Under the pieces are notes generated by a model. It did no database searches. It worked only from the letters and a program-made list of their open reading frames with translations, and was not told the DNA's origin. The position numbers and the translations under genes were made by a program. Positions 36,320 through 45,592 of a stretch of 64,000 nucleotides of DNA are shown piece after piece; position 1 is the first letter of the stretch; each line of letters begins with the position of its first letter. The stretch is from Fundicoccus_A sp052115865 (GTDB taxonomy: Bacteria; Bacillota; Bacilli; Lactobacillales; Aerococcaceae). Location: assembly GCF_052115865.1 (NCBI RefSeq), contig NZ_JBQKME010000001.1, positions 372,001 to 436,000 of the forward strand, read 5' to 3'.

Positions 36320-36433
36320 AATTTGCGCTCCTAGTCATTGATGTTATACATTCATTGTACCTTGGAGTAATTTTGAAGTCAATTTCACCTATAAATTATT
36401 TAACCCTTTTAAATAAATATCCCCATCCATCAA

Positions 36434-36856
36434 CTAAATAAAGTCAAAGCTTGTATTTAAGGTGTTACCATGACTTAAGATATTGGAAACTGTACAATGA
36501 TTTTTGATAAAGTAGTCCAATCGTTCTTTTTCACGATCGTCTAACTTGGCATCTGTTTGAATATTCGTATCAGCACTCATCCGCCAGTCATAATTTTTAT
36601 GATCGAAATCAGCGACGATTTTTACTTTTAAAATAGAAAAATCAATTTTACGAGCAAGGAAAAACGAACGGGCTGTCATAACATAGCATCCTGCTAAAGC
36701 AGCGGCTAATAATCCTGTTGGACTTGTTCCAACCGACTCGTTATTTGGATTACGGTCGGCGTAATCCAATACGTATTCAAAATGATCAACTTCGGTTTTT
36801 GTTACAAAATTATCTAAATTTTCTGCATGAACGATTTTTTGACTCAAATCAATCAC
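36434..36856 (-). CDS. OsmC family protein
   Basis: A 140-residue OsmC/Ohr-like protein. Members reduce organic hydroperoxides with two cysteines or have unknown roles. The helix PTGLLAAALAGCYVMTARSFF contains the first conserved Cys (about residue 56); the second Cys of the pair is in FIKNHCTVSNIL (about residue 124). Start at 36856 after AGGGAG on the minus strand, 115 bases upstream of nagB. Not linked by function to its neighbours as far as can be seen. Confidence 0.85.
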   Translation of the reverse strand: MIDLSQKIVHAENLDNFVTKTEVDHFEYVLDYADRNPNNESVGTSPTGLLAAALAGCYVMTARSFFLARKIDFSILKVKIVADFDHKNYDWRMSADTNIQTDAKLDDREKERLDYFIKNHCTVSNILSHGNTLNTSFDFI

Positions 36857-36991
36857 TCCCTAAATATTTATTTGTACTTTAATGTTAGCATAGAAGAGCA
36901 GAAATAAATAACATTTTGTTCGTTAATTTATTGATATGACAACGTTTGCAAGCATTCATCTAAAAAAACATCAAAAAATAGTTGAATATAG

Positions 36992-37040
36992 TTGTAAAAA
37001 TTATTGTAAACGCTTATAATTATTTTAGTTAAACGTTTCG
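36992..37040 (+). promoter_or_regulatory. Promoter with cre/LacI-type operators for the large transport operon
   Basis: TTGTAA (36992-36997), a 17-base spacer and TATAAT (37015-37020). TGTAAACGCTTATA (37005-37018), a near-cre, covers spacer and -10. TTAAACGTTTCG follows at 37029-37040. The layout copies that at 26785-26836. A leader of about 180 bases without an assigned structure precedes the coding start. Confidence 0.7.
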
Positions 37041-37210
37041 CTTTTGTTCAAAGAAATTTAGAAAACTTGATACAATCGTTGATACCACTGATATTTGTTT
37101 GGTTGAGACGTTTACTCAAAAATTTTAAATAGTTGCAATGTTGCTTGAGTCAATTGTCTGGAAATTTGGAGATTTTGGCTTTTTAAATGAGTCTATTAGG
37201 AGGAAAAAGA

Positions 37211-38590
37211 ATGAAAAAAATGTTATCAAAAATTTCGCTGGGTCTATCTGTTGGTATGCTAGCGTTAGGAACAACAAGTTTATTTGCACCAGCGACAGCT
37301 CATGCTCAAGATGGCGATCGTATTCAATTACGTTATGCGAACTGGAACTTTGGTACTGAAGGAGAAATTGGTATTGAGCGCTTAATGATTGAGGCTTACA
37401 ATAATTCTCAAGATAAAGTAGAAGTTGTGATTGATCAAAATATCGATACAAGTGACTGGACTGGTTCATTAGCCACTGCTGCAAGTGCGGGTGATTTACC
37501 AGACGTATTTATGTTAAACAGTATTCCAACTGCTTACACTAATGAATGGTTATTAGATATTACAGATATTGCTGAAGCAGATCCTGAGTTCGCTGAGATT
37601 CCTGAAGCAACGATAGATTCAACGAAAGTTAATGATCGTATTTATTCAGTGCCGTTTGCTACTCACTTATTAGGTTACTATGTTAACCATGACATTTTAA
37701 ATAATGCAAACTTACAAATGACAGAAGATGTTACTGTTGATGAATTCTTTGAATTAGTTCGTTCAGCAACAGACGTTAACCAAGGCTATGTTGGGATTGT
37801 TCAAGCAGGTAGTATTCCAGACTGGTATCCAGGCGCAATGAATCCTGACTTTGGTTGGTTCACTTACAACAGTACAGATGGTACTTTCTCACTTGATTCC
37901 AATGAAATGGCTCAAGGGGTGAATATGGCGCGTGACTTAGGTGCTAACGGCTTTACTTATGCTGATCAACCACAAGATGTTAAAGACAGCATGTCAGGTG
38001 ATGATGGTGGTCTAGCTTTCCGTAGCGGACAAGTTGCTTTCCACTATGATGGTACATGGTTAAATACAGCGATGGCTGAACAAGCTAACTTTGATTGGTC
38101 ATTTATTGGTTTACCAGGTGACCGTAATGTTATCGTAAACGACTTCTTAGGTATTGCATCAAGTACTGAACATCCACAAGAAGCTTATGAATTTGCTAAA
38201 TTTATGTCATTTGGTGTTGAAGGATTTAGTACACGTATGGATTTAACAGAAGAAAATGATTTACAATTCAATACATTACCGATCACTTCTAACCAAGAAA
38301 ACTTAGACCGTTACTGGTCATTAGTTGATGCACCAGGAGTTGCTGAAGTATTTGAAAAACTTGATAACGCCATGATTGATCCATTAAAAGTTGTTCCAGG
38401 CTATGCACAATCACGTTTTGAAGCTCCAACAGGTGTTTCTGTAGGTGACCAAGAAAATGCTAATGTCGGTGCGATTATTAATGCATCTGTTAATGGTACT
38501 GTCAATTACCAAGATTATGCCGCACAATTACAAGAATTGGCACAAGCAGCCCATGATGAAGCTGTTCAAGCCATGGAAGCAATCCAATAA
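37211..38590 (+). CDS. ABC transporter sugar-binding protein, non-lipoprotein type
   Basis: A 459-residue extracellular solute-binding protein. Signal peptide MKKMLSKIS, hydrophobic core, then TAHAQDGD, with expected cleavage before Gln and no lipobox cysteine. The mature part reads IQLRYANWNFGTEGE, AGDLPDVFMLNSIPTAYTNEWL, YSVPFATHLLGYYVNHDIL and AFRSGQVAFHYDGTWLNTAM. ATG 37211 follows TAGGAGG; an earlier in-frame ATG at 37187 overlaps that site. It is the first gene of the operon to 50985 and is separated from the rest by a long hairpin, which would let it be made in excess. Likely ligand is a beta-1,2-glucan oligosaccharide, from the GH94 and GH144 context. Confidence 0.88.
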   Translation: MKKMLSKISLGLSVGMLALGTTSLFAPATAHAQDGDRIQLRYANWNFGTEGEIGIERLMIEAYNNSQDKVEVVIDQNIDTSDWTGSLATAASAGDLPDVFMLNSIPTAYTNEWLLDITDIAEADPEFAEIPEATIDSTKVNDRIYSVPFATHLLGYYVNHDILNNANLQMTEDVTVDEFFELVRSATDVNQGYVGIVQAGSIPDWYPGAMNPDFGWFTYNSTDGTFSLDSNEMAQGVNMARDLGANGFTYADQPQDVKDSMSGDDGGLAFRSGQVAFHYDGTWLNTAMAEQANFDWSFIGLPGDRNVIVNDFLGIASSTEHPQEAYEFAKFMSFGVEGFSTRMDLTEENDLQFNTLPITSNQENLDRYWSLVDAPGVAEVFEKLDNAMIDPLKVVPGYAQSRFEAPTGVSVGDQENANVGAIINASVNGTVNYQDYAAQLQELAQAAHDEAVQAMEAIQ

Positions 38591-38627
38591 TAGATTGTAA
38601 AAAGTTAAGTATTTAATTGATGGAATG

Positions 38628-38748
38628 AAGCTAGCTAAAGGTTTGATCTGTGAGATTCCATAGGACATCGCATGAAGCAATCGCTAATAACGCTTGTGAC
38701 CGCATGATTATGGGTTTTGCATTGACCTTCATTAGCTAGCTTTTTTAT
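38628..38748 (+). terminator. Long-loop hairpin (attenuator or terminator) after the binding-protein gene
   Basis: AAGCTAGCTAA at 38628-38638 pairs with TTAGCTAGCTT at 38733-38743, followed by TTTTATT. The loop of about 95 bases has its own complementary parts (around GCATGA and TCATGC). Either a read-through terminator or a small structured RNA processed from the operon transcript. Confidence 0.6.
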
Positions 38749-38786
38749 TGCTTAAACGAATTTATTATAGAAAGGACTGAATTAGG

Positions 38787-41729
38787 ATGCGGTGTCATCA
38801 ACCATTGAAAAGATTAAATCTTTTTTCAATATTTATTTTAGTTTTGATGATTAGTACGCAAACACTCATCCAAGTATCTGCTCAAGATGAGGAAGTAGCA
38901 AGGTTAGTTGAGCCTTCCTATTCTGAAATCATTGATCAATGGAATGCGGAATACAGCATGGGTCCTAGCGATTATAACGAATCTTTCCTATTGGCTGACC
39001 AAAATGAAAGTTCAACTGCCGAACTGGTAAGTGCAGAAGAAACGAATGGTTATCAAAATTCAGTCGTTCATATGAAAGACGGAAGTCAATCGATCATAGA
39101 GTTAGAAGTGCCAGAAACGGGTCTCTATCAACTTGCTTTTGATTATTATCGTTTAAATGACGGCTTAATAGAACCAGAGTTTTCAATAAAAGTTAATGGG
39201 GAATATCCTTATTATGAAAGTCGACGGGTGATTGCCAAAAGTTTATGGACAAACGCTACCGATACTTTTCCAGTAAATGACTATGGTCATGAAATGATTC
39301 CTGAGCAAATTGCTTTGGCCCAATGGAATAGTAGTTTTATGTATGATCCAAATTTTGAACAAGCTGATCCCTTATTAGTTCAATTGAATGAAGGAAATAA
39401 TACGCTCGAAATAACGCACCAAGCAGGTGAGTTTTTGATGGGGCAAGTCACTGTTCAAACACCTAAACCACTCATGAATTATGCTTCTTACATAAGTCAA
39501 TGGGATAATCAAGAGGGCGAGCGTTTAATTGAGATTGAAGCAGAAAAACCTGCCTCCAAATCCGATTCATATATCCGTCCGATTGCCCAAAAAACAATTT
39601 CTGTTCATCCCTATGACCCTACCAGCAATCTATTAAATACCTTTGGTGGTAATTCATGGCAGCGTGGTGGACAACGTGTGACTTGGGATATCAAAGTAGA
39701 AGAAGCTGGCTTATATCAATTAACTTTAAAAAGCTTGCAAAATACCAAGCAAAAAGCACCTGTTTTTAGACATATTTATTTAAATGGGGAAATTCCTTTT
39801 GCTGAAATGAAGCATTATCGTCTGACTCCAAGTGACAGTTGGGTTAATCAAACTTTAGCGGATGATAATGGGGAACCGTATTTATTTTATTTAAATGAAG
39901 GTACGAATCAATTGACTTTAGAAGTTGATATTTCCTTATTAACCCCAATTGTTGAAAGTTTAACACAGATGATGCAAGAAATTAATCAGTTAGGACTTCA
40001 ATTGAACCAATTGACCGGTAATCGAATCGATTCGAATCGTGATTGGGAAATTATGGATTATATGCCAAACCTGATGGAACAATTCGATGGATGGATTAGT
40101 CAATTGGAAGCTGATTATGATTTGTTAGCGCAGCTGTATGATCAAGATGTGACCCCGCCTGATCAAGTATCGCTACAAGTGATTATCGACCGTTTAAAAA
40201 CCTTAAAAGAAGATCCAAATGATTTGCCTAATAACTTAGGTGAATTATCCCAAGGAACAGGGTCTGTCACTCAAGCAATGGGGAATTTGGTAGTCGAATT
40301 ACAAAAGGGCCCATTACAATTAGACCAAATTTTTGTTCATCAAACCGATGCTAAATTACCTGCTGCGAATGCTTCTTGGACGGACGTGGCTGTGAGTAAA
40401 GCACAAGAATTTTACTATTCATTTACTCAGCCCAATATGGATATTACCGATGTTGAAGAAGGAACAATCGAAGTTTGGGTAGGGCGGTCGCAACAATATG
40501 TTGAGATTATGCAAGCTATGGTTGACCGTGAATTTACTGAAGAAACAGGGATTAAAGTGAAATTATCAGTTATGCCGAATGAGTCTAAAATTATTTTAGC
40601 CAATTCAGCCAATCAACAACCAGACGTTGCTTTAGGTGTTAGTGTGGGTCAGCCGTTTGAATTAGCCATTCGAGGCGCTGCTTTGAGCTTAAATCAATTT
40701 GATGATTTTGAAGAAGTTTCAACCCGTTTTTCAGAAGGGGCATTCCTGCCTTTAATGCTCGATGATCAAGCCTACGGTTTACCAGAAACACAAGACTTCT
40801 ATGTTCTCTTCTATCGTGAAGATATTATGAATGAGTTAGGTTTACCTGTCCCTGATACTTGGCAAGATGTGGTCAATATTTTACCTGAGTTACAAAGAGC
40901 GGGGATGAATTTCTACATACCTTTATCGAGTACGGCTGGATCAAAACCATTTATGTTTACGGCACCATTTATTTATCAATTTGGTGGAGAAATTTATGCT
41001 GAAGATGGTATGTCAACCGCTATTGATTCTGAGGAAGCTTTAGCAGGTATTAAATTTATGACGGATTTATATACCTTATATAGTATTCCATTACAAGTAC
41101 CGAATTTTTACAATTCTTTCCGATATGGAGAATTACCGATTGGTATTTCAAACTTCCAAACCTATGTCCAATTAACATCGGCTGCACCTGAAATAAGAAA
41201 TTCATGGAAGTTGGCCTTGTATCCAGGCGTCGAACAAGATGATGGCACTATTAATCGTCAATCAACAGGATCCGCACAAACGGCAATGATTTTCAGTAAA
41301 ACAGATTATCCAGATGAAAGCTGGGAGTTCTTAAAATGGTGGACGAGTGCCGATGTGCAAATTGCCTTTGCTTCTGAAATACAAACAGCCTACGGTCCAG
41401 AGTTTATGTGGCATACGGCCAACTTGGAGGCTTTTAGTCAACTGCCCTGGCCTGAATCAGACAAAGATATTATTTTAGAGCAATGGTCTCAGTTAAAAGA
41501 AGTACCAAAAATTCCAGGCTCTTATATGATTGAACGTGAAATCTCTAATGTTTGGACCGATATTGTTTTCTATGGCGCTAATATTCGTGCGACAGTCGAC
41601 GATAGTATTATTTATGCCGATCGTGAAGTAAGGAAAAAGATGACCGAGTTTGGTTACATAGAAGATAATCAAGTAGTTAAACCATATAAAATACCAACAG
41701 TCGAAACTGTTGAAAGTTGGGGGGATTAA
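38787..41729 (+). CDS. Secreted fusion of carbohydrate-binding-like modules and an ABC solute-binding domain
   Basis: A 980-residue protein. A signal peptide ends IQVSAQDEE (residues about 1-33). Two beta-sandwich modules follow (about 55-225 and 240-390); each has the ETGLYQLAFDY or EAGLYQLTLKSL pattern of CBM35-like domains. A helical linker covers about 390-480. A family 1 solute-binding domain fills about 560-960 (GTIEVWVGRSQQYVEIMQAM, QPDVALGVSVGQPFELAIRGA, YGLPETQDFYVLFYREDIM, NRQSTGSAQTAMIFS). No lipobox or sortase motif. Ordinary binding proteins are about 430 residues, so this form may grip a polymer and present it to the permeases. The following permease starts one base after its stop. 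Confidence 0.8.
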   Translation: MRCHQPLKRLNLFSIFILVLMISTQTLIQVSAQDEEVARLVEPSYSEIIDQWNAEYSMGPSDYNESFLLADQNESSTAELVSAEETNGYQNSVVHMKDGSQSIIELEVPETGLYQLAFDYYRLNDGLIEPEFSIKVNGEYPYYESRRVIAKSLWTNATDTFPVNDYGHEMIPEQIALAQWNSSFMYDPNFEQADPLLVQLNEGNNTLEITHQAGEFLMGQVTVQTPKPLMNYASYISQWDNQEGERLIEIEAEKPASKSDSYIRPIAQKTISVHPYDPTSNLLNTFGGNSWQRGGQRVTWDIKVEEAGLYQLTLKSLQNTKQKAPVFRHIYLNGEIPFAEMKHYRLTPSDSWVNQTLADDNGEPYLFYLNEGTNQLTLEVDISLLTPIVESLTQMMQEINQLGLQLNQLTGNRIDSNRDWEIMDYMPNLMEQFDGWISQLEADYDLLAQLYDQDVTPPDQVSLQVIIDRLKTLKEDPNDLPNNLGELSQGTGSVTQAMGNLVVELQKGPLQLDQIFVHQTDAKLPAANASWTDVAVSKAQEFYYSFTQPNMDITDVEEGTIEVWVGRSQQYVEIMQAMVDREFTEETGIKVKLSVMPNESKIILANSANQQPDVALGVSVGQPFELAIRGAALSLNQFDDFEEVSTRFSEGAFLPLMLDDQAYGLPETQDFYVLFYREDIMNELGLPVPDTWQDVVNILPELQRAGMNFYIPLSSTAGSKPFMFTAPFIYQFGGEIYAEDGMSTAIDSEEALAGIKFMTDLYTLYSIPLQVPNFYNSFRYGELPIGISNFQTYVQLTSAAPEIRNSWKLALYPGVEQDDGTINRQSTGSAQTAMIFSKTDYPDESWEFLKWWTSADVQIAFASEIQTAYGPEFMWHTANLEAFSQLPWPESDKDIILEQWSQLKEVPKIPGSYMIEREISNVWTDIVFYGANIRATVDDSIIYADREVRKKMTEFGYIEDNQVVKPYKIPTVETVESWGD

Positions 41730-41730
41730 T

Positions 41731-42627
41731 ATGGCAGCAACGGCTCTTTCAAAAAATCAAAAGACAGCATGGGGTTTTCTATTACCTTATCTATTGTTAT
41801 TTGGGGTATTTATTATTGTCCCGGTATTAATAGCAATGTTACTGTCATTTTTCTATTTTGATGCCATCCAATTTCCAACCTGGGCGGGTATTAGTAACTA
41901 CATTACCTTATTAACTCAAGATGAAGTTTTTATGCAGTATGTTTTACCTAATACTTTACGCTTTGCGATTGTGGTAGGCCCTGGAGGCTATGTTATATCC
42001 TTTTTAGTGGCATGGATGTTAGCTCAAATTCCAAAAGGACCACGAAATATTTTAGCCCTGATTATGTATTCACCATCGATGACCGCTGGTGTGGCTATGA
42101 CGGTTTTGTGGACCATTATCTTTAGTGGTGATGCATCCGGTTATTTAAACAGTGTTTTGATGCGTTTTAATGTCATTCAACAGCCCATTCAATTTTTACA
42201 ATCGCCTGATTATTTAATGAATATCATGATTATCGTTTCACTATGGTCTAGTATGGGGGTTGGTTTCTTAGCTATGTTATCAGGGATTTTAAATATTAAT
42301 CCTGAGCTTTATGAAGCAGCCTACATCGATGGTTTGAGTAATAGATTCCAAGAAATTGTTTATATTACGGTACCAGCGATGAGACCTCAAATGTTATTCG
42401 GGGCAGTAATGGCGGTCGTAAATGCCTTCCAATCCGGTTATATTGGGGTCGCATTATCCGGATCTAACCCAACGCCTCAATATGCAGGTCAATTAATGGT
42501 CAACCATATTGAAGACTACGGTTTTATCCGTTATGAGATGGGCTATGCGGCAGGGATATCTGTCCTATTACTGTTGTTAATTTATGGATTCTCACGTGTT
42601 GCTAATAAACTCTTTGGACCAGACTAG
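41731..42627 (+). CDS. ABC transporter permease, MalF type (first pair)
   Basis: About 298 residues with six membrane segments. The EAA loop is YEAAYIDGLSNRFQEIVYITVPAM. ATG 41731 follows GGGGG in the end of the preceding gene. Together with the next gene it forms the first of two permease pairs in this operon. No ATPase gene is present. Confidence 0.88.
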   Translation: MAATALSKNQKTAWGFLLPYLLLFGVFIIVPVLIAMLLSFFYFDAIQFPTWAGISNYITLLTQDEVFMQYVLPNTLRFAIVVGPGGYVISFLVAWMLAQIPKGPRNILALIMYSPSMTAGVAMTVLWTIIFSGDASGYLNSVLMRFNVIQQPIQFLQSPDYLMNIMIIVSLWSSMGVGFLAMLSGILNINPELYEAAYIDGLSNRFQEIVYITVPAMRPQMLFGAVMAVVNAFQSGYIGVALSGSNPTPQYAGQLMVNHIEDYGFIRYEMGYAAGISVLLLLLIYGFSRVANKLFGPD

Positions 42628-42642
42628 AAAGGGGGAGTAAAA

Positions 42643-43518
42643 ATGGCATCTTTTCAAGGGATGAAAATTAATCCAAAACGATATCACAGAAGTCAATTAA
42701 AGTTTTATGCCGTCTTAATTCCGCTAGCAATCTTTATGGGCTTACCGATTGTTTATATTTTCAATCATGCCTTTAAGCCAATCGACGAACTATTTGCTTT
42801 TCCACCAACCTTTATTGTTCAAAATCCAACTTGGCAAAACTTTAAAAATTTGTTTTCAAGTGCGAATTCTAACTCAACGCCGATGCTGCGATATTTATTT
42901 AACAGTATTGTGGTGTGTTCGGTCGTTGTAGTGTTGACGGTTATTATTGGTACGATGGCAGGCTATGCTTTATCCAAAAAAGAATTCCGTGGTAAATATG
43001 TGATCAATGAAATCAATACTGTTTCGTTAATGTTTGTGGCAACCGCTGTTGCTATTCCGCGTTATTTAGTGATTGAAAACTTAGGGATTATTAATACTTT
43101 TTGGGCGCATATTTTACCTGCCTTAGCATTACCTGTCGGACTCTTTTTGATTAAGCAAAATATTGATCAAATACCTGATGAAGTCATCGAGGCAGCGGTT
43201 GTCGATGGGGCAGGAGATTTAACGATTTACTTTAGAATTATTTTACCGATGTTAAAACCGGCCATTGCGACCGTCGCAATTTTAGCTTTCCAAGCTACTT
43301 GGAACAATGTGGAAGTTAGTGATTTATATATAAATAACGAAGAATTAAAAACTTTTGCATTTTATATGAGTACTTTATCTTCACAGCAAGGTAATACGGT
43401 TGCCGGGCAAGGTATGAGTGCGGCAGCTGCTTTAATTATGTTTATTCCGAATTTAGTCATCTTTATCTTCATGCAAAAACAAGTGATGGATACAATGGCT
43501 CATTCTGGAATTAAGTAG
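42643..43518 (+). CDS. ABC transporter permease, MalG type (first pair)
   Basis: A 291-residue six-helix permease. The EAA loop is IEAAVVDGAGDLTIYFRIILPML, followed by LAFQATWNN. ATG after GGGGGAG, 15 bases downstream of its partner gene. It is followed 13 bases later by the NHL-TPR-YIP1 gene. Confidence 0.88.
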   Translation: MASFQGMKINPKRYHRSQLKFYAVLIPLAIFMGLPIVYIFNHAFKPIDELFAFPPTFIVQNPTWQNFKNLFSSANSNSTPMLRYLFNSIVVCSVVVVLTVIIGTMAGYALSKKEFRGKYVINEINTVSLMFVATAVAIPRYLVIENLGIINTFWAHILPALALPVGLFLIKQNIDQIPDEVIEAAVVDGAGDLTIYFRIILPMLKPAIATVAILAFQATWNNVEVSDLYINNEELKTFAFYMSTLSSQQGNTVAGQGMSAAAALIMFIPNLVIFIFMQKQVMDTMAHSGIK

Positions 43519-43531
43519 AGGAGGAATTGTC

Positions 43532-45592
43532 ATGAAGAAACAATCTCCTTGGACAATACGGCTTATGTTCGTATTGACAACACTGATGATATTTCTGGCT
43601 CAATCTAGTGTAAATTTGGTCCAAGCCCAGTCAACGTCAAAAACCTACTCATATTCAGCTGATGGACAACTGATTCAAGTTCAAGATGCTTATGCGCCGG
43701 TGGATGTAATTACACATGAAGAATTGATGTTACCTGAAGACTTAGTCATTGCCAATGACTTGTTGTATATTGTTGATTCAAGAGCACGGCAAGTCTTTGT
43801 TTTAGAAAAAGATGGAACGATGGTCCAACAATTCGGGCAAGAAGTCTTAATGACGCCGACTGGACTTGCGTTAGACCAAGAAAACAATGTTTATGTTGCG
43901 GATGGGGTAGCGCAAAAGGTTTTTAAATTCAATCCGAATGGCGAATTAGTCCAAGAATTTGAACGCCCAACCAGTCCCTTATTCGGAGCCAAAACACCTT
44001 TTAGTCCCGTTAAACTTTATGTGGATGTGCGAGGTAATTTGTACATTGTTGGGGAAGGTTCGACCAATGGTTTGATTCAATTAAATGCCGAAGGCGAATT
44101 TCTAGGTTTCTTTGGTGCCAATGCGGTTGAAGCTGGTTTCATTCAAACCCTAAGAGATATTTTCTTAACGGATGCGATGAATGCGCGCGTCTTTAGTAAC
44201 TTACCACCGGCGCCAACAAACATCACGATGGATGCCGAAGGAGCAGTCTATACGGTTACTTCTGCTTTGAATAATGAAAGTGTCAAGAAATTAAATATCG
44301 CTGGCGAAAACATGATTGATAATACCTTCAATCCGACAAATCCCATTGATGTCACCGTGGGACCGCAAAACAGATTTTATGTGTTAACTTCCCAAGGAAC
44401 GATTAGTGAATTTACTCGTTACGGGAATCTGCTTTTTTCTTTTGGTAGTCAGGATACAACGACCCAACGTTTGGGGATATTTATTCGACCATCAGCGATT
44501 GAAGTGGATGAAGATGGAATTTTATATGTTCTAGATGCAGAAGGTGGCGTTGTTCAACGTTTTTCGGCGACAGCTTTTGCTCGTGAAATTCATGCTGGTT
44601 TAGCTCTTTATGAAGATGGCCGTTACATTGAAAGTTCTTCATTTTGGCAAGAAGTGTTGAATTTGAATCCTTCCTATGTTTTAGCCCGAAATGGGATGGG
44701 GGATGCTTTATACAAAGAACAGCGTTACGAAGAAGCGCTTGAGCAATATGAATTAGGTAAAGCTTATGGCGGTTATTCCCAATCATTTTGGGAAATAAGG
44801 AATCAATGGTTGCAACAATATGCGCTCATTATCGTCGCTATTCTCATCGCTTTCTTTGTTTTAAGAGCCATCTATCGTCGATTTATCAAAAAAGAAGAAA
44901 AAGTGACGCAGCAAGATAAGATTGAAGAGGCGGCTTCTAGTTATGATTTCTTGAACCCAGAACCGCAATCGAATCTGAAGATGGATCTTAAATCGATTCG
45001 TTACGTCATCACTAAACCAGTCGATGTCTTTTATGAAATTACGATTAAACGAATTGGATCTATTCCAACTGCAATGGTGATTTATGCCGCTCTTATCGGA
45101 ATCTTTGTTCTGTATAACTACTTTACAGGCTTCTTGTTTAATCTAGAATTAACCGAGTCGATGAATATTTTATTCATTATATTCTTGTTAATTGCTGCTG
45201 TTGTACTTTTTGTTTCGATGAACTATTTAGTTAGTACGATTACTGATGGGGAAGGAACGATTAAAGAATTAACGATCGGGACTGCCTACGCGTTTTCACC
45301 ATTTTTAATCGGTGGGATTCCATTGATTATTATGTCGAATATATTTACTTATAATGAAGCCTTTGTTTACGAACTTTTCTTGAGTATTTTAGTGGTATAT
45401 ACACTCTTTTTACTCTTTATGATGGTTAAGGAAATCCATGATTTTACTTTTTGGGAAACTGTTCGTAATATCGTGGTGACTTTGTTCTTAATCTTTATTT
45501 TCTTAGTTGTCGTTTATGTTATTTACTTGTTGTTGACACAAATTTATGAATTTGTTGATTCCATTATTCGGGAGGTGAGTCTACGTGTTTAA
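43532..45592 (+). CDS. Membrane protein with extracellular NHL propeller, TPR and YIP1 domain
   Basis: A 686-residue protein. The signal peptide ends NLVQAQST. An NHL/SMP30-like beta-propeller follows (about 45-350), with repeats of the form PEDLVIANDLLYIVDSRARQVFVLEKDG and PTGLALDQENNVYVADGVAQKVFKFNPNG. A TPR pair is at about 355-405 (YEDGRYIESSSFWQEVLNLNPSYVLARNGMGDALYKEQRYEEAL). One membrane helix at about 422-440 leads into a basic stretch, then a C-terminal YIP1-like domain with about five helices (from PVDVFYEITIKRIGSIPTAM). The propeller faces outside; the YIP1 part lies in the membrane. Its last 8 bases overlap the DUF5696 gene. A scaffold or regulator of the transporter is a reasonable guess; no function is known to me. 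Confidence 0.78.
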   Translation: MKKQSPWTIRLMFVLTTLMIFLAQSSVNLVQAQSTSKTYSYSADGQLIQVQDAYAPVDVITHEELMLPEDLVIANDLLYIVDSRARQVFVLEKDGTMVQQFGQEVLMTPTGLALDQENNVYVADGVAQKVFKFNPNGELVQEFERPTSPLFGAKTPFSPVKLYVDVRGNLYIVGEGSTNGLIQLNAEGEFLGFFGANAVEAGFIQTLRDIFLTDAMNARVFSNLPPAPTNITMDAEGAVYTVTSALNNESVKKLNIAGENMIDNTFNPTNPIDVTVGPQNRFYVLTSQGTISEFTRYGNLLFSFGSQDTTTQRLGIFIRPSAIEVDEDGILYVLDAEGGVVQRFSATAFAREIHAGLALYEDGRYIESSSFWQEVLNLNPSYVLARNGMGDALYKEQRYEEALEQYELGKAYGGYSQSFWEIRNQWLQQYALIIVAILIAFFVLRAIYRRFIKKEEKVTQQDKIEEAASSYDFLNPEPQSNLKMDLKSIRYVITKPVDVFYEITIKRIGSIPTAMVIYAALIGIFVLYNYFTGFLFNLELTESMNILFIIFLLIAAVVLFVSMNYLVSTITDGEGTIKELTIGTAYAFSPFLIGGIPLIIMSNIFTYNEAFVYELFLSILVVYTLFLLFMMVKEIHDFTFWETVRNIVVTLFLIFIFLVVVYVIYLLLTQIYEFVDSIIREVSLRV

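Noticed and set aside
37125..37484. 119-codon frame opposite the binding-protein gene
   Set aside because: No ribosome site; it lies across the promoter leader and the signal-peptide region of a strong gene on the other strand.
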